64,000 nucleotides of DNA from Cytophagaceae bacterium (GCA_027488335.1 JAIYBU010000085.1:1-64000); one strand, 5' to 3'; shown: positions 11,205 through 21,040, numbered from the stretch's first letter. Translations and numbers: made by a program. The notes: generated from the sequence alone by a model not told the origin.

Positions 11205-12104
11205 TTAAACTCCACCTAATTCTTCATAAGCCGCTTGTAAACTACGTATAATTCCATCACCTTTCATTTCCGTAACGTTGGGTACTGTTGTTGTTTTCAA
11301 AAACTCCTCTTTGGTTTTACCTGCTTTTATTTCCTTTTCGGTATATACGAGAAGTTTAGAAAGATAGTCTTGAAAAACTTTGATATCTTCTTTCGAGCCT
11401 GTAATTTTATCAGGGTCGAAGGCATGACCAAAGACGAAAAGTGTTTCGTTATCGAAAGTCGAGAGGGCTTTATCAAGGACCGAAATCCAACTTTTGATTG
11501 AAGCACCCGCCGCTCTGTCAACAAACGGATAACGACGATTGAAAACCAAATCGCCCGTATGTACGATATTGGCGTGTTCGAAATGGATAAAACTATCGCC
11601 GTTTGTATGTCCCGCTCCAAAATAATGAGCTTTGATACTTTCTTTGCCTACTTTTTGCTTCCAAGTGTCCGAAAATGTAACGTCAGGATAAAGTTGTTTA
11701 TCTTCCGATTTTTGTTTTTGAGCGGCTTCTTTCTGGTTTTTCAACGAATTTTCGTGGGCAACTACGTGTTCGACCAAACCTTTGAACGAAATATTTCCGC
11801 CCGAATGGTCGCCGTGGTGGTGCGTATTAACCAATAATTGTATGGGTTTTTCAGAAAGTTTTTTTAATTCATCAATTAAATGTTTCGATTGGTCGGGAAA
11901 TTGTGAATCGACAACCGCAAAGCCTTTTTTAGTATTTAGGTAGGCAATCGTTCCGCCACGCTCGGTGAAAACGCCCACTCCGCCACGCAATTCACGCATT
12001 TTGTAGGGGTTTTCAGCCAACATATTGGCCAATAAACTTTTTCCCGAAAGAGCTAATGTGCCGAGTGTAAAACCCGACGTCTGAATAAAATTTCTGCGAT
12101 TCAT
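11205..12104 (-). CDS. MBL-fold metallo-hydrolase with Tat-like signal
   Basis: 299 aa; NRRNFIQTSGF Tat-like motif, NTHHHGDHSGGN, GAGHTNGDS, VHTGDLVFN, FGHA metal-ligand motifs. Confidence 0.85.
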   Translation of the reverse strand: MNRRNFIQTSGFTLGTLALSGKSLLANMLAENPYKMRELRGGVGVFTERGGTIAYLNTKKGFAVVDSQFPDQSKHLIDELKKLSEKPIQLLVNTHHHGDHSGGNISFKGLVEHVVAHENSLKNQKEAAQKQKSEDKQLYPDVTFSDTWKQKVGKESIKAHYFGAGHTNGDSFIHFEHANIVHTGDLVFNRRYPFVDRAAGASIKSWISVLDKALSTFDNETLFVFGHAFDPDKITGSKEDIKVFQDYLSKLLVYTEKEIKAGKTKEEFLKTTTVPNVTEMKGDGIIRSLQAAYEELGGV

Positions 12105-12227
12105 AGTTTTGTTTTTTAGTTTAGAGAAAAAAGACTAATTATTTTAGAAGGAAAATAATTTTACACGAAAGCAACTCTTCTATTTATATTGAGGCAAAAA
12201 TCTAATCGAGTAAATCTGAAAATCTCT

Positions 12228-13040
12228 TTAATCCTGTCTTAGTGCTGCTTCAATCATATATTCTACTGAAACATCATTTGAGAGTAAAAGTTTTAAGAGG
12301 CTGTTTTCTCGAAACCGCATGGCTTTCATTATTTCTTTGGTAGTAAAGCCTTTTTGATGAAAATGCTGGGCTTTTCCTGCAAAATCTTCAAAATATTGGA
12401 GCTTCTGTGCCAACATTTTCTTGCCATCTTTTAGCCGTGGATGATGCCCACAAAACAATACATCAAAATCATAGGTCAGGATTTTACGAAAAGCCTCCAC
12501 TTGCGACCAAAAATGCTCACCTTTACGGAAAAATCTGATTTTTACGCCTACATACAAATCACCCGAAAAAAGCCAACCATTTTCTTTTTCCAGAAAAACG
12601 GTATGGTCTTCGGCATGGCCTGGAGTAAAAATTGGTAAAAGTTTATGATTGGGTGTTTCGATAGTAGCTTCAAAGTCAGAAATTTTTCCTCGAAATGGCT
12701 TTATTTTCCCGAAAAGAAACTTTTCGTAGGGCAGAATCTCAAATCCTTGACGGAGTTTTTCTTGCGTGAATGGGTGTGCGTAAACTTGAGCGTTGTGAAG
12801 TTTAGCAAGTTTGGCGGTATTGCCCGAATGGTCTTCGTGCCAGTGCGTAAGCAATATTGTGTCGATGGATTTGTTTTCAAAGGTTTTCAGTACCTTTTCT
12901 TGGCAATTGGTTTGGGCGGTGTCAATCAGCACATTATCAATGAGGTAGCAATAGACACTCAACCACGGCTTGCCAATGGGCGAATAGCCAAAGCGAAACA
13001 TTTCGACATCGGCAAATTTTTGATGTTTTAGGTATTGCAT
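12228..13040 (-). CDS. MBL-fold metallo-hydrolase (cytosolic)
   Basis: 270 aa; LTHWHEDHSGN, PGHAEDHTV, LFSGDLYVG, CGHHP. Confidence 0.85.
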   Translation of the reverse strand: MQYLKHQKFADVEMFRFGYSPIGKPWLSVYCYLIDNVLIDTAQTNCQEKVLKTFENKSIDTILLTHWHEDHSGNTAKLAKLHNAQVYAHPFTQEKLRQGFEILPYEKFLFGKIKPFRGKISDFEATIETPNHKLLPIFTPGHAEDHTVFLEKENGWLFSGDLYVGVKIRFFRKGEHFWSQVEAFRKILTYDFDVLFCGHHPRLKDGKKMLAQKLQYFEDFAGKAQHFHQKGFTTKEIMKAMRFRENSLLKLLLSNDVSVEYMIEAALRQD

Positions 13041-13069
13041 GGGTTTATTTCTGCCTTTTAACGGCAGTA

Positions 13070-13624
13070 TTATTTTTTATAAGCGTAAAAGTAGTATTCG
13101 TCTCCATCTTCAAAACAAATTTCACCTTCTATACCTTCATTTTCATCATCCATCAAAATCCAACCTGTGCCTGCGGCATCATCGGCTTCATCGTTGCCTA
13201 TCCATTTGAAAGAAAAGATTTCTTTACCGTCTTTTTCTTTGATTTTCCCTTCAAAACACCCAGTAATAACGCCAAAGTAAAATTTGCCACTTCCGTTTTC
13301 ATGAATAATTAGTGTAGGGTCGCCGTCCATGTTTAGGTAGGTATCATCAAAATCGGGCATTTCGGTAATTGTGTATTCACCGATAAATGGCTTGAACAAA
13401 TTTCGTTTGGGTTCGTCCGAAACTTTATAGCAATCCATTATGCAGTTTCGCAGATAAATTCCTTTTGAGTCACTTTCCATCAATTGTTCGTAAACCATTT
13501 TGGGCACGTCATAATACTCATAGCTAAAACCTGTATCAATAAATCTAATTTCGAGGGTTTTGGTGCCAGCATCATAGCCGACTATATCTATTATTGAAGA
13601 ATCTACTTGTGTGTATTCAAACAT
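13070..13624 (-). CDS. KTSC-domain-like N-terminus fused to uncharacterised acidic C-terminal domain
   Basis: 184 aa; MFEYTQVDSSIIDIVGYDAGTKTLEIRFIDTGFSYEYYDVPKMVYEQLMESDSKGIYLRNCI resembles the KTSC family; remainder has no recognised family. Confidence 0.6.
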   Translation of the reverse strand: MFEYTQVDSSIIDIVGYDAGTKTLEIRFIDTGFSYEYYDVPKMVYEQLMESDSKGIYLRNCIMDCYKVSDEPKRNLFKPFIGEYTITEMPDFDDTYLNMDGDPTLIIHENGSGKFYFGVITGCFEGKIKEKDGKEIFSFKWIGNDEADDAAGTGWILMDDENEGIEGEICFEDGDEYYFYAYKK

Positions 13625-13680
13625 ATTTTTTTACTTGATTTTGGCTGTTTTTCTTTCGTGAAGCCATTTTCGTGAAGCCA

Positions 13681-15786
13681 TTAACTAATCCGACTCCAGT
13701 TCGTTTCATTACTCCGTAAAGCGTTTACGTGCTGCTTAATTGGTTGATTTTCAGTAGATTCCAATTCGGGGTCGTTGTCCAGAATTTCCATAACCGCCTC
13801 ACGGGCGTATTTCAGAATTTCGCCATCTTTGGCCAAATCGGCTACTTTTAGGTCGAGCATTCCGCTTTGTTGTGTACCAGCCATATCACCAGGCCCACGC
13901 AACGATAAATCTACCTCCGAAATCTCAAAACCGTTGTTGGTTCTTACCATTGTATCAATTCTGAGGCGAGTATCTTTCCCCAGTTTATGGTCGGTCATCA
14001 GAATACAATACGATTGCTCTGCTCCTCGCCCCACACGCCCACGCAACTGATGCAACTGCGAAAGTCCAAATCGATTGGCACTTTCAATCAGCATCACCGA
14101 AGCATTAGGCACGTCAACGCCTACCTCAATAACGGTAGTTGCTACTAAAATTTCGGTTTCTTTATTCTTGAAACGCTGCATTTCGTAGTCTTTTTCTTTC
14201 CAGCCCATTTTTCCGTGTACAATACTCAGAGCATATTCTGGAAAAGCCCTCGCAATGCTTTCGTAGCCATCCATAAGGTTTTTTACGGTCATGGTTTCTG
14301 ACTCTTCAATGAGCGGATACACAATATACACTTGTCGGCCTTTCTGTATTTCGCTTCTCAAGAACTCAAAAACTCGCAAGCGGTCTGCATCGTATTTATG
14401 GAGCGTTTTGATGGGTTTTCGTCCTTTTGGTAATTCATCAATGATTGAAATATCCAAATCTCCGTAAAGGGTCATGGCCAATGTTCTTGGAATCGGCGTG
14501 GCGGTCATTACCAAAATATGTGGTCGAAAGTTTTGGTTTTTCTCCCAAAGTTTGGCTCGCTGAGCTACGCCAAAACGGTGTTGTTCGTCAATTACACAAA
14601 GACCAAGGTTTTTAAACTGAACGTGGTCTTCGAGCAAAGCGTGCGTACCGACAATAATATTAATGCTACCATCAAGCAACCCCGCATCAATAATTCGGCG
14701 TTGTTTCTTTCCGACCGAACCCGTGAGTTCAACAATTTTAAGACCCATCAAATCGGCAAATTTTTTCAGACCCGTATAATGTTGGTCGGAAAGAATTTCG
14801 GTCGGGGCCATCAAACACGCTTGGGCATCATTATCAAGAGCCAGTAGCATCGTAATAAACGCCACGATTGTTTTTCCGCTACCCACATCACCTTGTAGCA
14901 ATCGGTTCATTTGTTTTCCCGAACGCATATCGTGGAAAATCTCTCGAATCACTTTCTTTTGAGCATTAGTTAAGTCGAAAGGAAGGTGATTTTGGTAGAA
15001 ATCGGTCAGTAACTTTGTTTTATCAAAAACCTGTCCCGCATAATCGTGCTTACGAATCAATTTTTGTTTAATCAGACGAAACTGATTGTAGAATAATTCT
15101 TCAAACTTTAAGCGACGAGTGGCTTGTCGAAGTGCCTCTTGATTGATGGGTAAATGAATATGGTAGATAGCTTCTTGCTTAGAAATCAGTCGAAACTTCT
15201 GCACCAATGGAGCGGGTAAAGTTTCTCTGATATTCGTAACGGCCGATTCGAGCAAAGTCCGCATCCAACGGCTAATTTGCTTACTATCAATGTATTTCTT
15301 ACGAAGTTTATCGGTTAGCGGGTACACTGGCTGAAAATACCCGCCACGTTCATTTTCGGGCGTAAGCACATCCATATCGGGGTGTGTAATCTGCCATTTA
15401 CTTCCAAAAGAACTTGGTTTTCCGTAAACGATATAATCGCCTTGAAGTCGAAGGTTCTTCTCGACCCACGTAATACCCTGAAACCAAGTGAGTTCTAAAA
15501 CACCCGTTCCGTCGGTAAACTGACCGACCAATCGGGCCTTTGCACCTTCACCAACTTTTTCCCACGAACGTAACCTTCCTTTTATTTGAGCGGCAGTCAT
15601 GGTATCGTTCAAATCGCAGATTCTATGAAACTGAGTACGGTCTTCGTGGCGAAAAGGGTAATATTCTATCAAGTCACCAAAAGTAAAGATTGTCAACTCT
15701 TTGTTGAGAATCTCGGCTTTTGATGGCCCTACACCTTTTAAATACTCTATTTTGGTGTCAAAAAAAGATGTTTTACGCTCGCTCAT
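13681..15786 (-). CDS. recG: ATP-dependent DNA helicase RecG
   Basis: 701 aa; LLQGDVGSGKTIVAF, VIDEQHRFGV, TATPIPRTLAMTLYGDLDIS, QLHQLRGRVGRG. Confidence 0.96.
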   Translation of the reverse strand: MSERKTSFFDTKIEYLKGVGPSKAEILNKELTIFTFGDLIEYYPFRHEDRTQFHRICDLNDTMTAAQIKGRLRSWEKVGEGAKARLVGQFTDGTGVLELTWFQGITWVEKNLRLQGDYIVYGKPSSFGSKWQITHPDMDVLTPENERGGYFQPVYPLTDKLRKKYIDSKQISRWMRTLLESAVTNIRETLPAPLVQKFRLISKQEAIYHIHLPINQEALRQATRRLKFEELFYNQFRLIKQKLIRKHDYAGQVFDKTKLLTDFYQNHLPFDLTNAQKKVIREIFHDMRSGKQMNRLLQGDVGSGKTIVAFITMLLALDNDAQACLMAPTEILSDQHYTGLKKFADLMGLKIVELTGSVGKKQRRIIDAGLLDGSINIIVGTHALLEDHVQFKNLGLCVIDEQHRFGVAQRAKLWEKNQNFRPHILVMTATPIPRTLAMTLYGDLDISIIDELPKGRKPIKTLHKYDADRLRVFEFLRSEIQKGRQVYIVYPLIEESETMTVKNLMDGYESIARAFPEYALSIVHGKMGWKEKDYEMQRFKNKETEILVATTVIEVGVDVPNASVMLIESANRFGLSQLHQLRGRVGRGAEQSYCILMTDHKLGKDTRLRIDTMVRTNNGFEISEVDLSLRGPGDMAGTQQSGMLDLKVADLAKDGEILKYAREAVMEILDNDPELESTENQPIKQHVNALRSNETNWSRIS

Positions 15787-15826
15787 GTGTCGAAGTTAGC
15801 AGGTTGAATAAATTTGAGCAAGTTTT

Positions 15827-15858
15827 TTTTGAGAAATAAAAAAATACTTCTACCTTTG
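15827..15858 (+). promoter_or_regulatory. Bacteroidota-type promoter for tRNA-His
   Basis: -33 TTTTG (15827-15831), 19-bp spacer, -7 TACCTTTG (15851-15858), matching TTTG-N19-21-TAnnTTTG. Confidence 0.7.
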
Positions 15859-15876
15859 CATTCTCAAATACGAGAC

Positions 15877-15951
15877 GGAGGTTGTAGCTCAGTCGGTTAG
15901 AGCATCGGTTTGTGGTACCGAGGGTCGTGGGTTCGAGCCCCATCTACCTCC
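15877..15951 (+). tRNA. tRNA-His (anticodon GTG)
   Basis: Cloverleaf folded by hand: D stem GCTC/GAGC, anticodon stem TCGGT/ACCGA with loop TTGTGGT, T stem GTGGG/CCCAT, G-1 opposite C73 (tRNA-His hallmark). Confidence 0.93.
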
Positions 15952-15957
15952 CTTCTG

Positions 15958-15998
15958 AAAGGTTTACTTGAAAAAGTAAGCCTTTTTTTTTTTTTTTT
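15958..15998 (+). terminator. Rho-independent terminator after tRNA-His
   Basis: aaaggtttactt-gaaa-aagtaagccttt followed by a 16-T tract. Confidence 0.85.
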
Positions 15999-16112
15999 CG
16001 TTTACAGACTAATCTGTGTCGAAGATTTGGAGAATTTTCAAAAGTTATCAAATCTTCGCTTTTTTTTGTTTTATATTTTTTACTAAATTGTCCCGCCATA
16101 ACTATCTATGCA

Positions 16113-17162
16113 ATGTACAAATTACTAACCCTTCTATTGGTCTCTACACAAATCTTTGCTCAGACATTTAAACAAAAAATTGTTGATGAATGGGTAAAAG
16201 ATAATATTTCGCTCTACGATGGCAGTCCGATTCTGAAAGACGAAGTTCGGAATATGCAATTGAGATACACTTTCATGAAAAATGATTCGTTTCAAGTTAC
16301 TATTAATGGGAAAACAGGAAGAGGAACTTACCATGTAAAAAATGACACGTTGTATTTTGGCAAAAACATTGCTTTCAAGATTGAACGTTTAGATGACATA
16401 AAACTTGTTTTTAGGGCTGCAAATTTAGACTCTGCCAGCCAGTCAAAAGCGTTGAGGTTATCATTTATTCCTGCTCGTTTTCATAACTTAGGTTTTACTC
16501 CCCAGACGTATCGCACGAAAGGTCAAGACACAATTTATGTTTCTAAGCATAATTATCTTGAACCACTCTTTATGGATGCTGAAATATCGGCTTCGCAGTT
16601 TATTTCTGAAAGGTTCTATTTTCCAGAATATAAAGCAGGAGATTTCTACGCACGATTTATTATCACTAAACAAGGTGAGATTAAAGGAATAGAGGTTTTG
16701 GAGAGTACCCACGAAAATTACAATAAGTATTTAATAAAAGCTATCAAAGCAACCGCAGGAAAATGGCGACCTGCCGAATGGGAAGGAAAGCCCGTAAATA
16801 CTGAAGTAAAAATGGGATTCGATATGGGATGGTCTGAAAAAATGGAACGAAAAAATGGCAATGCTGATACTAAGAAAGATACGATTGATGCCAACGAATC
16901 GAACTATTATTTAATGCAAGGCAACATTAATGTTGAAGCGAAGCGTTACTCGTTGGCTATCAAAGACCTCACGAAAAGTATTACCTTAGACCCCCTAAAT
17001 ATTGATGCTTATTATGCTCGTGCAGCGGTTTATGCTCTCACAAAAGATGTGCAGAAAATGTGCATAGATTTACAACAACTCAAAAATATGCAACAAACCA
17101 AAGGCACAGAACTTTGGAATAAATTTTGTCAAGACAAAAAGAAAACCCCTTCGCAAGACTGA
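16113..17162 (+). CDS. TonB C-terminal-like/TPR-containing secreted protein
   Basis: 349 aa; signal peptide MYKLLTLLLVSTQIFAQ, central ARFIITKQGEIKGIEVLES...W.PAEWEGKPVNTEVKMGF (TonB_C-like), C-terminal TPR-like segment. Confidence 0.65.
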   Translation: MYKLLTLLLVSTQIFAQTFKQKIVDEWVKDNISLYDGSPILKDEVRNMQLRYTFMKNDSFQVTINGKTGRGTYHVKNDTLYFGKNIAFKIERLDDIKLVFRAANLDSASQSKALRLSFIPARFHNLGFTPQTYRTKGQDTIYVSKHNYLEPLFMDAEISASQFISERFYFPEYKAGDFYARFIITKQGEIKGIEVLESTHENYNKYLIKAIKATAGKWRPAEWEGKPVNTEVKMGFDMGWSEKMERKNGNADTKKDTIDANESNYYLMQGNINVEAKRYSLAIKDLTKSITLDPLNIDAYYARAAVYALTKDVQKMCIDLQQLKNMQQTKGTELWNKFCQDKKKTPSQD

Positions 17163-17173
17163 CGAAGGGGTTT
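17142..17173. terminator. Bidirectional terminator between convergent genes
   Basis: aaaaccccttcg-caagactga-cgaaggggttt hairpin overlapping the end of the upstream CDS. Confidence 0.7.
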
Positions 17174-17240
17174 AAATGGTCTACTGTTGAGAGTCAACAA
17201 TGATGAGTTATTACTAACAGTTTATGATAATCTCTCTGCT

Positions 17241-18218
17241 TTACGAAATCCAGCTAAATTGATATTCGATGTTTGGTATTTTCGTACGCTCGGCTACTCT
17301 TCTTAATCTACTTGGCAAAGCCATCAAATAATCACGAGCTTTTTCGCCTGCATCATTCAGGTTCTGAATACTATCAATTTTCCAGTCTTTCAACAACGAC
17401 TCCATGATTTCGATGTAATCGTAAGTGGTATAAACACCCAAACGTTGAGCAGCATCCGAAAAATGAGAGAACGTTTGTCCCATATTGATACCAGTTTCAC
17501 GTAAGAAGTGAGCAGGCATCACAATTTTCTTTTTCATCATATCCTCAAAAGCCAACATCATTTCAGATGGGTCAACTTCAAAAATGTGACTAATAAAAGT
17601 TTTGTAGGCACGGGCATGACGCATTTCGTCGGCCGCAATTACACCACAAATTTTTGCCAAAGGGGTATTTCCATATTCCTTTGCCAATTTTGCAGTATTT
17701 CGATGCGAAATATTGGTCGCCAATTCTTGGAAAGAAGTATAAACAAAGTTTTTGTATGGGTCACGCCCTGTACCAATATCGAATCCATCGGCAATCAAAT
17801 ATTGAGTTGATGTTTCCATAGCACGCATATTCACACGACCCGATAAATACAAAAATTTATTCAATAAATCTCCATGACGGTTTTCTTCGGCAGTCCAAGC
17901 ACGAACCCATTTGGCCCAGCCATTTGGTTCATCAACTTGGTCAACTCCAACCACATCAATCAACCATGATTCGTAAGTAGGAAGAGCTTCTTCAGTAATT
18001 GTATCACCAATCAAAACCGCAATGTAATCGTAGGGTAAATCTTTGGCTGTTTCACGCAATTCTTTTACTTGTACCAAAAAATCTTCGCTTCTTGAATCAG
18101 GCAAGAAATCGGTTGGTTGCCAGTTTGTGTCAATAGGTTTTAGAAATTCGTCAACAAAATAGTCAATTTTTTGACCGACGAACTTCATCACCTCTAATCT
18201 GATATTGGATAATTCCAT
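17241..18218 (-). CDS. Acyl-ACP desaturase
   Basis: Start probably MELSNIRLEV (18218); di-iron motifs EENRHGDLLNKFLYLSGRVNM and ADEMRHARAY. Confidence 0.9.
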   Translation of the reverse strand: MELSNIRLEVMKFVGQKIDYFVDEFLKPIDTNWQPTDFLPDSRSEDFLVQVKELRETAKDLPYDYIAVLIGDTITEEALPTYESWLIDVVGVDQVDEPNGWAKWVRAWTAEENRHGDLLNKFLYLSGRVNMRAMETSTQYLIADGFDIGTGRDPYKNFVYTSFQELATNISHRNTAKLAKEYGNTPLAKICGVIAADEMRHARAYKTFISHIFEVDPSEMMLAFEDMMKKKIVMPAHFLRETGINMGQTFSHFSDAAQRLGVYTTYDYIEIMESLLKDWKIDSIQNLNDAGEKARDYLMALPSRLRRVAERTKIPNIEYQFSWIS

Positions 18219-18340
18219 ATTAATATTTGAAATGTAAAGTTTAGTTTCAACAACAGTGCAAGGTACTTCTAATTTTAGAAAAAAACGCAGATTATTACAC
18301 TTTTTCTGCAAACTCTGTGCTTTTTACGTATTTTTGTGGC

Positions 18341-19078
18341 ATGAAAAAGATTGTTGATTACATACTGAGTTCGGTATATTTGGTCTATTTTGGCCTATTG
18401 TTAGTCGTGTTTCACGTACTTCAAGTGATAGCTTTTACTATTTTTGGCCGTGATGCCCAGCAGAAAGTTGTCTATGTTCTAAATTTTTTCATTACTTATG
18501 GTTGGTATCTGACAGGCACAACCGTAACGTTTACACAATCGTATCAACTACCAACCGACCGACCAATTGTCTTTATTGCCAATCACCAGAGTACATTTGA
18601 TATTCCTGCTATGTATTGGTTTTTGCGTAAATATAAATTGATTTTTGTATCAAAAATTGAGTTGGCGAAGGGAATTCCGAGTATTTCTTATAATCTTAAT
18701 AAAAGCAATGCAGCTCTTATTGACCGTAAAGATGGTAAACAAGCGGTGAGCGAAATTTTGAAGTTGAGTAAGTATATTAGTGAAAATAATTACTCGGCAG
18801 TGATTTTTCCAGAAGGCACTCGCTCTCGTTCGGGCGTGATGAAACCTTTTGCCGCAGGTGGAATCAATGCTTTGCTGAAAAAAGCACCAAATGCTTTAGT
18901 TGTACCGATTGCGATTAAAGGAAACAATAAATTTGACCCAAACGGTGGACTTTTTCCATTGGTTTCTTTCTCAAAACTCTCTTGGACGGTTCTTGAACCA
19001 ATTGAGCCAAAAGGCAAAACTGGTGAAGAAATTGCCAATTTATCGCAAGAAGCTATTCGTGTTGCGTTGGAGGCATAA
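18341..19078 (+). CDS. plsC: 1-acyl-sn-glycerol-3-phosphate acyltransferase
   Basis: IANHQSTFDIPAMYW (NHxxxxD), FPEGTRSRSGVMKPF; start probably MKKIVDY at 18341. Confidence 0.9.
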   Translation: MKKIVDYILSSVYLVYFGLLLVVFHVLQVIAFTIFGRDAQQKVVYVLNFFITYGWYLTGTTVTFTQSYQLPTDRPIVFIANHQSTFDIPAMYWFLRKYKLIFVSKIELAKGIPSISYNLNKSNAALIDRKDGKQAVSEILKLSKYISENNYSAVIFPEGTRSRSGVMKPFAAGGINALLKKAPNALVVPIAIKGNNKFDPNGGLFPLVSFSKLSWTVLEPIEPKGKTGEEIANLSQEAIRVALEA

Positions 19079-19087
19079 TTTATATTT

Positions 19088-19159
19088 CCCCGAATAAATT
19101 CGGGGGCTATGGGAACCATGGATTTGGGTTTGTATCATAAAAACGATTTAAATCGTTTT
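19088..19159. repeat. Two consecutive palindromes downstream of plsC
   Basis: ccccgaat-aa-attcgggg followed by the perfect 20-bp palindrome aaaacgatttaaatcgtttt (19140-19159). Confidence 0.6.
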
Positions 19160-19211
19160 AAATAAAATCATTCCATTTTTCCCATAACTGACAATTTTAA
19201 TCGCTCTATTT

Positions 19212-19255
19212 AAATGAAAAGCCCAGCTTGATTTTTCAAGTTGGGCTTTTCATTT
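19212..19255. terminator. Bidirectional terminator between plsC and fabD
   Basis: aaatgaaaagcccagcttg-attttt-caagttgggcttttcattt, 19-bp stem. Confidence 0.85.
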
Positions 19256-19302
19256 ATGTGATAAACAAGTTATTCGCTCATTATATCATTCAATTATTGA
19301 AT

Positions 19303-20175
19303 TTAAACGCCTACCGCTTCGGCTTCTGGAGCGATTTTCTTCACTAAACCTTGTAAAACTTTTCCTGGGCCACATTCAACAAATTTTGTTGCACCGTTGG
19401 CTACCATATTTTGTACAGATTGTGTCCAACGAACTGGGCCTGTAAGTTGTGCTATCAAATTAGCTTTGATAGTTGCTACATCCGTAGAAGGTTGAGCATT
19501 TACGTTTTGATAAATTGGGCAACTTGGCGTTGAGAATGTAGTACTTTCAATCGCTGCGGCCAATTCTTCACGAGCTGGTTCCATCAGTGGCGAGTGAAAC
19601 GCCCCTCCTACTGGCAAAATTAAGGCTCTTTTTGCTCCTGCGGCTTTTAATTTTTCGCAAGCTTCGGTTACAGCTTCGATTGTTCCTGAAATCACGAGTT
19701 GACCTGGACAGTTATAATTAGCCGCCACTACAACGCCGTCAATTCCTGCACAAATATCTTCTACAACATCATCAGCTAAATTTAAAATTGCAGCCATTGT
19801 TGATGGATTTATCTCGCACGCACGTTGCATAGCATTTGCTCGTTGCGAAACCAATTTCAACCCATCTTCAAATGATAAAGCACCTGCTGTTACTAAAGCT
19901 GAAAATTCGCCTAAAGAGTGACCCGCAACCATATCGGGTTTAAAACCTTCGATGGTAGAAGCCAATATCACTGAATGTAAAAATATGGCAGGTTGAGTTA
20001 CATTGGTTTGTTTGAGTTCTTCGTCTGTTCCTTCAAACATTACTTTTGTAATCTCAAATCCTAAGATTTCGTTGGCTTTTTCAAACATTTGGCGGGCCGA
20101 ATCCGAACTTTCGTAAAGATTTTTACCCATTCCACTAAACTGAGCTCCTTGCCCAGGAAAAACATAAGCTGTCAT
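19303..20175 (-). CDS. fabD: Malonyl-CoA:ACP transacylase
   Basis: 290 aa; MTAYVFPGQGAQFSGMG, VAGHSLGEFSAL, VGGAFHSPLM, ECGPGKVLQGL. Confidence 0.95.
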   Translation of the reverse strand: MTAYVFPGQGAQFSGMGKNLYESSDSARQMFEKANEILGFEITKVMFEGTDEELKQTNVTQPAIFLHSVILASTIEGFKPDMVAGHSLGEFSALVTAGALSFEDGLKLVSQRANAMQRACEINPSTMAAILNLADDVVEDICAGIDGVVVAANYNCPGQLVISGTIEAVTEACEKLKAAGAKRALILPVGGAFHSPLMEPAREELAAAIESTTFSTPSCPIYQNVNAQPSTDVATIKANLIAQLTGPVRWTQSVQNMVANGATKFVECGPGKVLQGLVKKIAPEAEAVGV

Positions 20176-20271
20176 ATATTCATTAACTGGTTACTGGAAA
20201 ATTGCGGGGCCGCACGTACGTTTATTGGTTTTGAGCTTTTCCTCCCCATTCCCTCGCTCAAAACACAAAAT

Positions 20272-20823
20272 TTATTTAGTTTGCATACTTTTCTTAATAT
20301 CAATTTTTTCTGAAACTATCATGGCCATTGAGTAGCGTTGTTTGATGAAAGAATAATAGCGTTCGGCATCTAATTTTGAGGTAAAGTCTCCCGCTTTGAG
20401 TTTGTAGGTGGGTTGGCTGAAAGTAAGGTATGTATTGAGTTCGGGAAAATTTTGATAAATAAATACTTTGGCTTCATCTACTTCTCGGCGGTCATTACCG
20501 ACATAAACTTGGATTCGATAACCTGATGAATAGCGAACGTTTTTATTTCTGACAGCAATAGAATCAAGAGCAATGTCAACTTGTGAATTTACTTGCTGCG
20601 GAAATTGAGCAATTATCCCATTTGACTTTTCTTTGACAGGTACTTTTTCAGCGGGTGCTGTCGCTAATGGTTTGGCATCGTATTTTACACGAATATCCGA
20701 AAGGTCTTCTTCATAATTGCCAATTCCAACGTTTGTATTTTTGCTTGGCGTTGCCAACCTACTACAAGCACTAACAATAATTGACAGACAAACACAAAGC
20801 ACTACTTTTGAAAAAATATTCAT
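20272..20823 (-). CDS. SPOR-like domain lipoprotein
   Basis: 183 aa; lipobox VSACS, C-terminal GYRIQVYVGNDRREVDEAK...YKLKAGDFTSKLDAERYYSFIKQRYSMAMIV. Confidence 0.7.
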   Translation of the reverse strand: MNIFSKVVLCVCLSIIVSACSRLATPSKNTNVGIGNYEEDLSDIRVKYDAKPLATAPAEKVPVKEKSNGIIAQFPQQVNSQVDIALDSIAVRNKNVRYSSGYRIQVYVGNDRREVDEAKVFIYQNFPELNTYLTFSQPTYKLKAGDFTSKLDAERYYSFIKQRYSMAMIVSEKIDIKKSMQTK

Positions 20824-21040
20824 TGTATATTTTTTAGATTTTGGGCAGAACTCTCTTTTATCACGAAACGACGGTCAAAATTATAAAAATATTCTTTCTT
20901 AATGATAAAAATACAAAAAAGATGTTGATTGAGGCTTAAAGAAGCTACTTTGGTTTCAAACAAAAAACCCAATCTTATCAAATGATAAAAGTGGGTTTTA
21001 AGACAATTTACATTAATTCTCTCGAAGCTTTATCTAAAAT

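Noticed and set aside
11327-11620. 97-aa minus-strand ORF inside the MBL-fold gene
   Set aside because: Alternate frame of a well-supported CDS
12645-13031. 128-aa plus-strand ORF
   Set aside because: Antisense to a well-supported MBL-fold CDS
9712-13040. Antibiotic resistance island or mobile cassette
   Set aside because: No transposase, integrase, attC or flanking repeats seen; surrounding genes are housekeeping
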